DNA of 64,000 nucleotides from Streptomyces changanensis (GCF_024600715.1 NZ_CP102333.1:18636-82635), one strand, 5' to 3'; counted from the stretch's first letter, positions 37,414-46,264 are shown. Made by a program: numbers and translations. Notes: generated by a model from the letters alone, not told the origin.

Positions 37414-38314
37414 GTGGACCGGCTGTCGCTGGTCCGCCTCACGACCGGAGCCGCCGTAGTGCGCACGGTGTGGCACCTGCCGCCCGGCCGGTTCCTCGCC
37501 GACTACACCCGGCTGGTCGACGAGGCCGGGGACGAGCCGGTCAAGGGCCGTCCGCTGGTCCCGCTGGCGTACGAGGCGCTGCGCGCCGTCGCGGTGGTGT
37601 CCGCCGGGGCCTGGGCGCTCGGTGCCGGGCAAACCGGCCGTCCGGGTCGCGGCGAACGTCTCCTTCGGCCTGTTGCAGCACCAGGTGGTACGGCTCGACC
37701 GGACCCTCTGGAGCTACAACAGCCACCTCAACATCTTCCTCGGGCTACTGTCACTCGTGGAGGACATCGAGCGCGACGGCGATCAGGATTCCGCCGCCGC
37801 GTACGCCACCGCCCTGCTGGCCGCCATGCAGTCCTACTACGCGGCCATGTACCTCCAGTCGGGCCTGGCCAAGGTGCTCACCGTCGGCTGGAAGTGGACT
37901 CGCGGCTCGACGCTGCGCGGCGCCTGGGCAGAGCTCGGCACCCCGCTCGGCAAGCAGCTCTCGGCCGTGGGGCCGAACCCCGCGCGGGCCGCCTCGACCG
38001 GCGCGCTCGTCTACGAACTCCCCTTCGCGCCGCTGATGCTGGCGGCCTGGCGGCTCCGGTGGCTGCTGGGGCTGTCCTCCGCGGGCTTCCACGGCGCCGT
38101 CAAGGCCACCATGAGCATCTCCTTCTGGCACCTGTCCTGGTACTCCGTCCCGCTGTTCGCCGCCCCGGACCGGGCCACCGTCGCCTGCTCCCGGCTCCTG
38201 AAGGCCGGCCGCCGCAACCGGTGGGCCGGTCTGGGCCTGGCGGTGGCGGGTGCCGCCGTGGGTGCCGCTCCACTCGTCGCATCCTGGCTGAAAGGAAGGC
38301 ATGCACGTGTTTGA
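37414..38314 (+). pseudogene. HTTM-like multi-pass membrane protein, one frameshift
   Basis: Reading starts at GTG 37414, but in-frame coding continues upstream (TTYVRQHHAVDRLSLVRL), so the N-terminus seems lost at about 37385. Blocks: RLTTGAAVVRTVWHLPPG, then a one-base shift near 37625 to VAANVSFGLLQHQVVRLDR, SYNSHLNIFLGLLSLVED, SYYAAMYLQSGLAKVLT and SFWHLSWYSVPLFAAPD. The layout with several helices and a conserved W/H-rich loop resembles HTTM (vitamin-K-carboxylase-like) membrane proteins. It overlaps the P450 gene by 14 bp. Confidence 0.55.
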
Positions 38315-39497
38315 CCCCGAGATCCTGCTGACGGAGAAGACCGCGCTCGACCCGTACCCGGTCTTCGCCCGGATGCGCGCGCTGGACCCGGTGCACTGGA
38401 ACGAACCAACAAACTCCTGGTACGTCCCCACCTACGGCGACGTCGCCCGGCTGCTGCTGGAGGAGAGCCTCTCCGCCTGCCCGGGCGACTACACGGGACC
38501 GCAGCGCGACGAGGACCGTCCCGAGGTCGAGGAGGCCATGGCCTTCTTCAACTCCTGGATGGTCTTCAGCGACCCGCCGCACCAGACCCGGCTCCGGGAG
38601 ACGGTCGCCCCCGCCTTCCCGCGCCGCAGCGCCGAGGCCTGGGCCGGCCACGTCCGCCGGACGGCACGGGAGCTGCTCGACGCCGTGGGCGAGGGGGAGA
38701 CCGACCTTTTTGGCGCCTTCGCCGCACCTCTCGCCGTGCGCCTCACCTGCGCGGTGCTCGGGGTGCCGGAGCAGGACGTGCAGCTGGTCCAGGACTGGTC
38801 GTCCCGGCTGATCGGCTTCCTGAGCACCCCCACGGCGGACCCGGTGCGGGCCAGGATCGCGCTCCAGGCGCGGGACGACCTGCGGAAGTACCTCCAGGAC
38901 ACTGTCATCCCGGGGCTGCGCGCCACCGACGACGAACGGCTGATTCCCCTGCGCGGGATCGCCGAGCTCAACCCCGAGGACGCGCTCGCCCTGTTCGCCC
39001 AGCTCCTGACCGGGGGGATCGACCCGGTGGCCAGCGCACTGGCCACCACGGCCGACGTCCTACTGCGCTGGGACCCCGCGGCCCGGGCGGAGGCGCTCGC
39101 CCGGCGGGAGCTGCTGGAGGCGGTCGTGGAGGAAGCCCTGCGCTACGACGCCCCGTTTCACTTCGTTCCGCGGTCCACCACCGTGCCGTTGGAGATCGGC
39201 GGGCGCAAGGTGCCGGCCGGCTGGCGCCTGGTCCTGGTGATCGCCTCGGCCAACCGGGACGAGGCCGTCTACGAGGGCCCGGACGCGTTCCGCCCGGGCC
39301 GCAGCGGGCCGCGTCACCTGTCCTTCGGCCTCGGACGCCACTACTGCCTGGCCGGGCTGCTGTCGCGGGTCATCCTCCGGGAGGGCGTGCTGGCTCTCCT
39401 GGAACGGCTGGACGGCACCGAGGCGCGCCCCCTGGCCACCGTGCGCACCCCGGCCTTCGGCGTCACGACCTGGCCGCGGCTCATGATCGCATTCTGA
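38301..39497 (+). CDS. Cytochrome P450
   Basis: 398 residues from ATG 38301, starting within the 3' end of the HTTM-like gene (translational coupling). Heme-binding loop SFGLGRHYCLAG with the proximal cysteine at about residue 349, K-helix EALRYDAP (ExxR), and a meander region before it. The I-helix reads LLTGGIDPVASAL in place of the usual AGxET/DT pattern: the acid is Asp and the following alcohol is replaced by Pro, which is found in P450s with altered oxygen activation. Soluble bacterial class; needs ferredoxin partners not encoded here. Likely a tailoring oxidase of the pathway formed with the next two genes. Confidence 0.92.
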   Translation: MHVFDPEILLTEKTALDPYPVFARMRALDPVHWNEPTNSWYVPTYGDVARLLLEESLSACPGDYTGPQRDEDRPEVEEAMAFFNSWMVFSDPPHQTRLRETVAPAFPRRSAEAWAGHVRRTARELLDAVGEGETDLFGAFAAPLAVRLTCAVLGVPEQDVQLVQDWSSRLIGFLSTPTADPVRARIALQARDDLRKYLQDTVIPGLRATDDERLIPLRGIAELNPEDALALFAQLLTGGIDPVASALATTADVLLRWDPAARAEALARRELLEAVVEEALRYDAPFHFVPRSTTVPLEIGGRKVPAGWRLVLVIASANRDEAVYEGPDAFRPGRSGPRHLSFGLGRHYCLAGLLSRVILREGVLALLERLDGTEARPLATVRTPAFGVTTWPRLMIAF

Positions 39498-39540
39498 TTC
39501 GCCGTCCGAACCACCGCCACCGGTTCCCGAGAGAGAGCCA

Positions 39541-40422
39541 TGCCAATCGTGACGACCATCGTGGGGCAGGGACTCGCGGCTCACCGGGCCTGGGCCTCGC
39601 TGCGTGGTTCCGAACTCTTCTGTACCGGGAGAAGGGCCGCTGTGGCGTCCCGGGTGCCGACACGGCGGCGGCCGAGACGTGGCGGGACCTGCTCGCGACC
39701 CCGGAGATCGACCTGCTCCTCGCGGTGCCTCGGCCGGCCGGGTGGCCCTCGGGCAGGCCGCCCGGGGTTCCGGGAAGGCAGTCCTGCTGGAGGAGGGACT
39801 GCCGCTCTCCGCGGCCGAGATCCACCAACTCGCCGAGGACAACAGCGAGGGCGCGGCCCTCGTCGGCATGGTGCTGCCCCTCCGCGGCCTGCTGGCCGCC
39901 GGCCGCGGCATCCTGGACCGGGAGTGGACGCCTGCAGCCTGTGGCGGGCTGATTCTCTCCGGATCCGCCCCCGGGCGGCCTCGGCCCAGTGGGGGCCGGC
40001 GGACGCGGCCGGGCTGCGGGCGGACGGCGGACGACTGCCCGAGGTCTTGGTGCGGACCATCAGCCCGTACCTCGACCTCGCCTGCCAGCTGTTCGGCAGG
40101 CCGGTCTCCGCGCCTCGGCGGGGCGGTGACCGGCTGGGCCGCCGGGAGCGTCGAGTTCAAGTCCGGCGCGCGGCTCTCCCTGGCGGTCACGGTCCGCTCG
40201 GGTGTCGATGCGACCAGCCTGTCCATCACGGACGTCGACCAGTCCGTCACCTTGCGGGGCCGCGGACTGCGGGTGGAGGACACCGACGGTCTGGTGTCCC
40301 GTGGCATCCCGCCGCTCGAAGACATCCGGCTCTCCTCCTACGCCGACATGGCGCTCGTAGTGGGCGGAGCCTGCTCCACCAGCCGCGCCTCTCCCGAGAC
40401 CACCCGGGCGCTGGCCAACTGA
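39541..40422 (+). pseudogene. Gfo/Idh/MocA-like oxidoreductase, several frameshifts
   Basis: Blocks in order but in different frames: ETWRDLLATPEIDLLLAV (about 39680), GKAVLLEEGLPLSAAEIHQ and EGAALVGMVLPLRGLLAAG (39770-39900), LPEVLVRTISPYLDLACQL (about 40040), then GWAAGSVEFKSGARLSL, EDTDGLVSRGIPPLED and IRLSSYADMALVVGG to the stop. The plan is that of NAD(P)-dependent Gfo/Idh/MocA enzymes, without a visible nucleotide-binding GxGxxG at the start. About four indels make it a pseudogene unless they are sequencing errors. Confidence 0.55.
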
Positions 40423-40500
40423 CTGGTGCTGCTCCGGGCCTGACTGTCTGACAGCGAACGAGGCCGCTACCTCGCATCCCCGAATTCGACGAAATTCACC

Positions 40501-41409
40501 GTGCGGCAACCCGCACCAGTCTGGACCAAGCGGGGTGCCCGCAACCTGCACCTCCCGGTCACCACCGGATCCATCTCCAGCCCGATGGGGCGGGGGAGCG
40601 ACAGCTCGCCCGTCAAGGTCGAACTCGAGAGCGTCCCCACCTACCTCGCCGACTCGATGCAGTTCGTCCTGGAGTTCGGCTGCCGGCTAGCCCCGGAGGG
40701 CTCCTACTACCTGATGCCGTCCTTCCGGGGCGAGGCGGCGGACGAGACCCACCTGTGCCAGTTCTTCCACAGCGAGGCGGAGATAGCGGGCGGCCTCGAC
40801 GACATGATAGAGGTGGTCGAGGCATATCTGCGGCACCTGGCCGGAGCCCTGCTCACCCACAGCCGCGATGCTGTGACCGGAATGGCCGGGACAGTGCAGC
40901 ACCTGGAGGAGCTGGCCAGCAGCGGCCCGCTGCCCCGGATTACCTTCGATGAGGCCTACGGGATCTTGAAGGACCTACCCGGAGCCGTCAAGGAGCTGGA
41001 GCCCGGCTGCCGGAGCCTCACCCGCGAGGGCGAGCGCGTCCTGATGGACAAGTTCGGCGGGTACGTCTGGCTGACCCACCCCGACCACCTGAGTGTGCCC
41101 TTCTACCAGGCCTTCGACCCGCAGGACCCGACCAAGGCGCTGAGCGCCGACCTGCTGTTCGGCGTCGGCGAGACGGTCGTCGCGGGCGAGCGCCACACCG
41201 ACGTCGCCGACCTGCGCCGCGCCCTTGACCTGCACGAGGTCCCCAAGGACGCCTACGAGTGGTACGTCACCATGAACGAGCGCCACCCGATGCGAACCTC
41301 CGGCTTCGGGCTCGGCGTCGAGCGGTTCTTGCTCTGGGCAACCCAGCACGACGACATCCGTGACCTCGCCCTGCTGCTGCGCTTCAACGGCGCAAACATC
41401 CTGCCCTGA
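40501..41409 (+). CDS. Class II aminoacyl-tRNA-synthetase paralogue (AsnRS-like, no anticodon domain)
   Basis: About 302 residues against 430-460 in AsnRS: only the catalytic domain is present. Motif 2 is FRGEAADETHLCQFFHSE with the Arg and Glu/His set of Asn/Asp-type enzymes, motif 3 is SGFGLGVERFLLW, and the end IRDLALLLRFNGANILP is as in AsnRS. All ATP-binding residues look intact, so it can probably form an aminoacyl-adenylate. Paralogues of this kind make asparagine or amino-acid conjugates in some pathways. The same frame is open upstream to CTG 40444 and the extra residues (SDSERGRYLASPNSTKFT) look like family N-terminus, so the true start may have been ATG changed to CTG. A terminator follows. 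Confidence 0.85.
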   Translation: MRQPAPVWTKRGARNLHLPVTTGSISSPMGRGSDSSPVKVELESVPTYLADSMQFVLEFGCRLAPEGSYYLMPSFRGEAADETHLCQFFHSEAEIAGGLDDMIEVVEAYLRHLAGALLTHSRDAVTGMAGTVQHLEELASSGPLPRITFDEAYGILKDLPGAVKELEPGCRSLTREGERVLMDKFGGYVWLTHPDHLSVPFYQAFDPQDPTKALSADLLFGVGETVVAGERHTDVADLRRALDLHEVPKDAYEWYVTMNERHPMRTSGFGLGVERFLLWATQHDDIRDLALLLRFNGANILP

Positions 41410-41417
41410 CCGGCCGG

Positions 41418-41460
41418 AGGCCGTGGCCCCGCACACACCTTGTGCGCAGGGCCACGGCCT
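41418..41460 (+). terminator. Strong hairpin after the synthetase-like gene
   Basis: Perfect 12 bp stem AGGCCGTGGCCC (41418-41429) and its complement (41449-41460) with a 19-base loop, starting 9 bp after the stop codon. It ends the HTTM-P450-oxidoreductase-synthetase unit. Confidence 0.8.
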
Positions 41461-41494
41461 GTGCCGGCGGGCGGGTGCCACCGCAATTCTCAGA

Positions 41495-41531
41495 TTGAGT
41501 GAGACGCCGGGCCGCATCGCGTCTCACTCAA
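41495..41531. terminator. Second perfect hairpin
   Basis: TTGAGTGAGACG (41495-41506) and its exact complement (41520-41531) enclose 13 bases. It lies between the first terminator and the IS5 copy. It may be a second terminator or a regulatory palindrome; no gene needing an operator is adjacent. Confidence 0.5.
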
Positions 41532-41577
41532 AGTGACCCATCTCTGGTCACGGCCTCGGCGTGGTTCACCTTCACTA

Positions 41578-42439
41578 AGACGTCATTTCAGTTGGCTAGT
41601 CGGCGGTGACATATGAGGGTCGCGGCGATGGCTGTGAAGGCGAGGAAGTGTTCCGGCTTGCGTTCGTAGCGGCGGTGGAGACGGCGGCAGCCGGACAGCC
41701 AGGACATGGTCCGCTCCACGACCCAGCGGTGCCGGCCCAGCCGCTGGGACGACTCGATGCCCTTGCGGGCAAGTCGGTGCCGGATGCCGCGGGAAGCGAG
41801 CCATCGCCGCAGGTTCTGGTAGTCGTAGCCCTTGTCACCGTGCAGCTTGCCGGGCCGCCGGCGTCGAGGGCCGCGACGCGAGCGGATGGGCGGGATGCCG
41901 CACACCAGCGGGATGAGGGCCTGGCTGTCGTGGAGATTGGCGGCGGAGATGCCGATCGACAGGGGCAGGCCCTGGCGGTCGACGATGAGGTGGATTTTCG
42001 ATCCCTTCTTGCCACGGTCGGTCGGATTCGGTCCCGTCAGCTGCCCCCTTTGAGGGCCCGGACGCTGACCGAGTCGATCGCGCACCGCGACCAGTCCAGC
42101 TCACCCCGGGCACCGAGTTCATCCAGGACCAGGCGGTGAAGTTTGGCCCACACCCTGGCCTCGGTCCACTCGGTGAACCGGCGGAAGGCTGTCACGCCCG
42201 ACAGTCCGAAGCCTGGTGGCAGTTGATTCCAGGTGCAGCCTGAGGTGGCCACGAAGATGATCGCGGCCAGCACCTCGCGGTCACCTCGCCGCCGGTGCCC
42301 ACCACCCTGGGGGCGGACCGGCGCCGGCGGCACCACCCGCTGGAACAACGTCCACAGGTCTTCCGGCGCCATCCGCTCGACAAGCGCAGCAGTCATCACC
42401 CCAGACTGCCGCAAGATCATGCCAACTGAAATGACGTCT
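41578..42439 (-). mobile_element. IS5-family element, complete
   Basis: Identical 19 bp terminal repeats AGACGTCATTTCAGTTGGC at 41578-41596 and (inverted) 42421-42439, TA directly outside on both sides. Length 862 bp. A 5' fragment of the same element is at 26808-27027. Confidence 0.9.
41588..42420 (-). CDS. IS5-family transposase (two frames, -1 shift)
   Basis: First frame from ATG 42420 (or ATG 42396): MTAALVERMAPEDLWTLFQ, GCTWNQLPPGFGLSGV, DWSRCAIDSVSVRALKGG then a stop at 42037. A -1 shift at AAAGGGGG (about 42046-42053) gives RGQLTGPNPTDRGKKGS, GDKGYDYQNLRRWL and WVVERTMSWLSGCRRLH. The stop at 41588 is inside the terminal repeat. The same shift site occurs in the other IS5 copies, so the product is probably full-length by programmed frameshifting. 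Confidence 0.85.
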
Positions 42440-42452
42440 TAGCCCCGGACCG

Positions 42453-42677
42453 TCAGCTAGAGCCCGAAGCGGTGTGGTGGCGGCGGTAGCGTGCGGCCGC
42501 CAGCAATCCGATGACCACGCCGGGGATGATGAAGAGAAGCCCGTTGACTGTCTCTTCGCGCCCGTCGAGCGACATGGACCAGAGCACGGCTAGAAGGAGA
42601 GCGCTCGCCGTGCTTACCAGCACAAATAGCGCCAATTCGGTCCACCACTTCCTGGAGCTGTATGTCATGTCATCCAT
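42453..42677 (-). CDS. Small two-helix membrane protein, 74 residues
   Basis: ATG 42677: polar start DDMTYSSRKWWTE, helix LALFVLVSTASALLLAVLW, loop SMSLDGREETVN and helix GLLFIIPGVVIGLLAAA, basic end RYRRHH. Only 6 bp separate it from the stop of the secreted protein upstream, so both form an operon. Confidence 0.65.
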   Translation of the reverse strand: MDDMTYSSRKWWTELALFVLVSTASALLLAVLWSMSLDGREETVNGLLFIIPGVVIGLLAAARYRRHHTASGSS

Positions 42678-42683
42678 AATGGC

Positions 42684-43255
42684 TCACGAAGTGATGTAGT
42701 GGCACTGCACGGCCCGCCGCTTACCGTTGACGAAGAGCTGCGCACACGCCTTGCCGTAGTGAGCCAGGGTGTGGTCTGCAGCCACGTTGAGGGAGTTGAC
42801 GGTTCCACTACGGCAGGGGGAGTTGAGCGGGCCACGCTTGATCTTGTACGTCTTCCCTGCCGTGTTGGCGTAGTGGAATTCCAGCCGGGTGTTGCAGAAC
42901 TTTGCGAGGAGGGCCGTGGGTCCTACGCAGTCGACCCCCGCCATCTGGTTGGTGATCCTCTTCCCTCCGCCCTTGATGACGTGCGTCAGCGCGCAGCCGG
43001 TGGGGATGGAAATGGTCAGGCCCCCACCTGGTACTGGAAGGTTTCGATCGGCGAAGAGCCGGCGGCACCGCGCGTCGCCCAGCCCTCCGGGTCCCCCGGC
43101 ACATCCTCGATCACCAGGTCGTCGGTGAACTCCTCGCCCGAGTAGTCGGAGGGGATGTCGGTGTCGGTGCCGTCAAAAGCGCTGGCCGGAGTGCCGCCGG
43201 CGGTTAGCAGGATGGTGGCCGAGATGACTATGGCCGATAACAGGCGATTCTGCAA
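42684..43255 (-). pseudogene. Secreted protein with a one-base frameshift
   Basis: ATG 43255 begins a typical signal peptide (RLLSAIVISATILLTAGG, cleavage after ASA) followed by an acidic segment with a Gly-rich end FQYQVGA and a stop at 43016. The next frame continues naturally at GLTISIPTGCALTHVIKGG and RITNQMAGVDCVGPTALLA to a C-terminus with six cysteines and HTLAHYGKACAQLF, stop 42684. A base missing in a G run at about 43020 explains the break. Joined: about 190 residues, exported, disulfide-rich. Function unknown. Confidence 0.65.
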
Positions 43256-43408
43256 AACTCCCCCTCAAGGTCGGAACTTGGTCTCCAGGAACCTATGAGG
43301 GTTGGACTGTAAGCGCCAAGAGATTAATGGAATTCGCCAAAGTGTTGCGCTATTTAGCTGCCCTCGGGCAGCAGGGCCGCTTAGTACTCCAGCTGTAGAT
43401 CGTGATCT

Positions 43409-44725
43409 TCATGTCTGCGTTGCGGCTTGTCGCCGGTAGTGGCTGGTCTGGGATCGGGCCTGATGGCGACGTCGCCAGTTGGACCAGGCGAGACGGTGGG
43501 CGGTGTTGTGGACGGAATGGACGACGATGGCGATGAACAGTCGCTGTACTTCGTTGCAGGACAGCGGGATCAGGTCGGCGGGGTCGGCGGCCCGGTCGTG
43601 TTCGTCGGCCCGGACGACGGCGAGGAAGGCATGGGCGAGCATCGCCAGAGTGACCCAGCGGGTCCAGGACACGAATCGTCGGACCTGATGCTCATCGAGT
43701 CCGGCCAGACCCTTTCCGGACTGGAAGGTCTCCTCCACCCGCCACCTTGATCCGGCGATCCTGACCAGGGTGGTCAGCGGCACGGCTCCGGGCGAATAGC
43801 AGCGGTAGTAGGCGAGTTCGCCGGTTGCGCGGTTGCGGCGGATCAGCAGCTGACGGTGCCCGGGGCCGGGGTCGACGGTGTCGATGACGGCCCAGTCGTA
43901 AAACCGGTGCCCCTTCGCGCCGGCCCCGGCGGACAGCTTTTGCCAAGCCCGCTTGGGCAGCTTGCCGGCCAGGGCGTCGGCCCTGAACTTGCCTGCCTGG
44001 GTGGTGACTTCGGCTGAGCAGGCGACGGCGAGGACGTAGCCCATGCCGCGTGTTTCCAGTACGGCCCGCAGTTTCGGGTTGCCGCCGTAGACCTCGTCCC
44101 CGGCCGCCCAAGCGGCATGGTGCCCGGCGTCCAGGAACCGTTCGATCATCATGGCGGCCAGTTCCGGCTTGGTGGCGAAGGCCCGTTCTTCGGGGATGCC
44201 CGCGGCCTGGCAGCGGTCGGGATCGGTGGTCCACGAGCGCGGAACGTACAGCTCGCGGTCCACCGCGGCGTGCCCGCGGCTGCCGGCGTAGACGAGGTAG
44301 ACGGCGACCTGGGAGTTCTCGATCCTGCCCGCGGTGCCGGTGTACTGCCGCTGGACCCCGACGGTGTGCGTGCCCTTCTTTACGTCGCCGGTCTCGTCGA
44401 CGACCAGCACCGCCGCGTCATCACGCAGATGCTCGGCCACGTAGTCACGGACGTCATCACGGACCGTGTCCGCGTCCCAGGACGCCCGGGACAGCAAGTG
44501 CTGCAAACCGTGCGGAGTGGCATCCCCGGCCCACTCCGCGATCGTCCAGCAGTTCTTGCGCGGCAGGTCCGCCAGCAGACCGAGCACCAGCCGCCCGGCC
44601 CGGCGCCGGGGTTCAACCCGTGCGAAGCGGCCCGCGATCCGGTCCGTCAGGGCCTCGAACGCACCCCGCCAACGGGCGGGATCTATGCTGTGACCTGCGG
44701 CCACCGTCTCTTCGTCAGTCCACAC
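43409..44725 (-). CDS. IS701-family transposase
   Basis: 438 residues, one intact frame. The three acidic regions are visible: VLVVDETGDVKKGTHTVG, AWAAGDEVYGGNPKLR and SRWRVEETFQSGKGLAGLD. C-terminal segment HSVHNTAHRLAWSNWRRRH is typical. The stop is just inside the left terminal repeat. The start is uncertain; GTG 44725 gives the longest form. Divergent from the passenger gene. Confidence 0.9.
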   Translation of the reverse strand: MWTDEETVAAGHSIDPARWRGAFEALTDRIAGRFARVEPRRRAGRLVLGLLADLPRKNCWTIAEWAGDATPHGLQHLLSRASWDADTVRDDVRDYVAEHLRDDAAVLVVDETGDVKKGTHTVGVQRQYTGTAGRIENSQVAVYLVYAGSRGHAAVDRELYVPRSWTTDPDRCQAAGIPEERAFATKPELAAMMIERFLDAGHHAAWAAGDEVYGGNPKLRAVLETRGMGYVLAVACSAEVTTQAGKFRADALAGKLPKRAWQKLSAGAGAKGHRFYDWAVIDTVDPGPGHRQLLIRRNRATGELAYYRCYSPGAVPLTTLVRIAGSRWRVEETFQSGKGLAGLDEHQVRRFVSWTRWVTLAMLAHAFLAVVRADEHDRAADPADLIPLSCNEVQRLFIAIVVHSVHNTAHRLAWSNWRRRHQARSQTSHYRRQAATQT

Positions 44726-44848
44726 AACTCACGATGATCAACGGTGGCCGCACCTGTGTCCGCACAGGCCCTGACCAGCGAGATCACTGTCCATGCGCCT
44801 GCTTGCTAGACTCGACTCAGGGGGCATCTCAAGGACGGAGATGACTCC

Positions 44849-45184
44849 ATGCCCGCCATCCTCTTCGTCCGGATCACATCCGGACTCGATGCGCAGGAGT
44901 TCGAGCGGCGCCTCCTGGAGCGGCGGCCCCGCTTCCGTGACGTACCCGGTCTCCTGCAGAAGGTCTACGGCCGCGACAGCGCAACCGGAGACGTGTGCGG
45001 CATCTACTTCTTCGAGAGCCGCGAGGCGCTCGACGCATTCCGGGAGACCGAGCTCGCCCGCACTATCCCTGCCGCGTACGAAGCCGTCGAGGTCCGCCGC
45101 GAGGTGTACGAGGTGCTCTATTCGCTGCGGCCTGACCGGGGGCCCTTCGCCGAGTCCGGCCACCCGGCGGACACGACAGCGTGA
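44849..45184 (+). CDS. YdhR-like (dimeric alpha/beta barrel) passenger protein, 111 residues
   Basis: ATG 44849. The fold-typical pattern is present: beta ILFVRITSGLDAQEFERR, PGLLQKVYGRD, GIYFFESREALDAFRET and helix ELARTIPAAYEAVEVRR. YdhR-type proteins belong to the dimeric alpha/beta-barrel monooxygenase-like class acting on small aromatic substrates; the activity here is unknown. The gene lies inside the IS701 terminal repeats, so it moves with the transposase, from which it is divergently transcribed. Confidence 0.75.
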   Translation: MPAILFVRITSGLDAQEFERRLLERRPRFRDVPGLLQKVYGRDSATGDVCGIYFFESREALDAFRETELARTIPAAYEAVEVRREVYEVLYSLRPDRGPFAESGHPADTTA

Positions 45185-45333
45185 CCCGCCGACGACTGGC
45201 GCGACCGCACCAGACCGAGCCAGCCCGTGCTGTTGGTGCTTCTTGATTTCAAGAAGCCCCATCAGTGCCGGCCACTACCAGCGCCAAGCAGCCCAACAAC
45301 CGCAAAGATCACGATGTACAGCTGGAGTATTAG

Positions 45334-45676
45334 TTGCCTATAGCGGCTTTTCGGCCAACTTCTCAGAGATCTCGTTTCCCGTGCCCGACACGTTCCAGCT
45401 CGGCCTGGACTGGCTCTTCGAGGCTGCCTGGGCCCAAGCGGCGACTCTGTCCGGGAATCCCTCGCCCTGCCCGATTCGAAACGCCGACACCCGACGGTGG
45501 CGGCGCCTTGGCGACGGCGGCCGGGACGGACTTCTGCGGCGAGGTCCTGTCCCAGCTCTGCGACCACTGGCCCCGACGATCGCACGCGCGGCCCGGATGA
45601 GGATGCCTGCGAGGTGGATCAGCCTGGCCAACGACCCAATGGTCCGAACAGGTCGACCTTGGGTCAGGATGGGTTC
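45334..45676. other. No supported gene
   Basis: Right flank of the IS701 element. Both strands have open frames without protein character. The gene at 45677 starts at its end. Confidence 0.35.
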
Positions 45677-46015
45677 GTGATACCTCCCCGACTGCTGTGG
45701 TGTGACCCCCGGCCCATCCCCCGGTTCAACCGGCAGGAGCCGGTAACCACGATTGTTCGCGATCCCAGCTTCTACGAGCCGACCGAAGAAGATGACTGCT
45801 GGAGGTTCGGGTACTTCTGCCAGATGCATGACCGCCCTTACTGGCACGAGTCCTGCGGGGAAGGACCGCATCTCATTGCTCTGCACTGCGACGAGCACGG
45901 GCCGGAGAACATGTGGCCGCAGCCGAAGATGCTGATGTTCCCGGCAGGGTTCGACCCCCCTCTGAGCGAGGTGCAGCTGACCTGGGTGCAGGCAGAGTGG
46001 GACACCGCCGAATAG
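45677..46015 (+). CDS. Hypothetical protein rich in Cys/His, 112 residues
   Basis: GTG 45677 is the first sensible start. The peptide: PPRLLWCDPRPIPRFNRQ, DDCWRFGYFCQMHDRPYW, HESCGEGPHLIALHCDEHG and LSEVQLTWVQAEWDTAE. Four cysteines and five histidines in a 60-residue stretch suggest metal binding. Family unknown to me. Reading frame intact. Confidence 0.5.
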   Translation: MIPPRLLWCDPRPIPRFNRQEPVTTIVRDPSFYEPTEEDDCWRFGYFCQMHDRPYWHESCGEGPHLIALHCDEHGPENMWPQPKMLMFPAGFDPPLSEVQLTWVQAEWDTAE

Positions 46016-46036
46016 GCAAGATCCAACAGAAACCGT

Positions 46037-46230
46037 CTAACTGATCGTTTCAGAATGAGGTTCGGGGTCGTCTCCAGCAGATGATGCGGCAGGCGAGTTG
46101 GAGCAGGCCGAGGTGAAGATCGGCACGTATCTCGTAGCGGATCCGTAGCCGTTTGGACTGATGGAGGCAGGCGAAGGTCTGCTCGACACTCCCTCGCGTC
46201 TTGTCCACACCGGAGCCATGTGGAACGTCT
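46037..46230 (-). pseudogene. IS5-family transposase C-terminal remnant
   Basis: SVEQTFACLHQSKRLRIRY, EIRADLHLGLLQLACRI and RRPRTSF before the stop match the IS5 ending. The start is lost. Related piece at 26600-26805. Confidence 0.7.
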
Positions 46231-46264
46231 CGGCGTGCGATCTTCGGTGTGATAGGGAGAACCC

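Larger units (their letters stand above)
43385..45329. mobile_element. IS701-family element carrying a passenger gene
   Basis: Terminal repeats are nearly identical: TACTCCAGCTGTAGATCGTG on the left and, inverted, TACTCCAGCTGTACATCGTG on the right (24 of 25 bases). TTAG lies directly outside both ends (43381-43384 and 45330-45333), a 4 bp duplication of the YTAR type known for IS701. The element is 1945 bp, about 500 bp longer than a simple IS701, because a second gene lies between transposase and right end. Confidence 0.8.

Noticed and set aside
39060..40325. 421-codon minus-strand open frame
   Set aside because: Antisense to the P450 and oxidoreductase; basic low-complexity translation.
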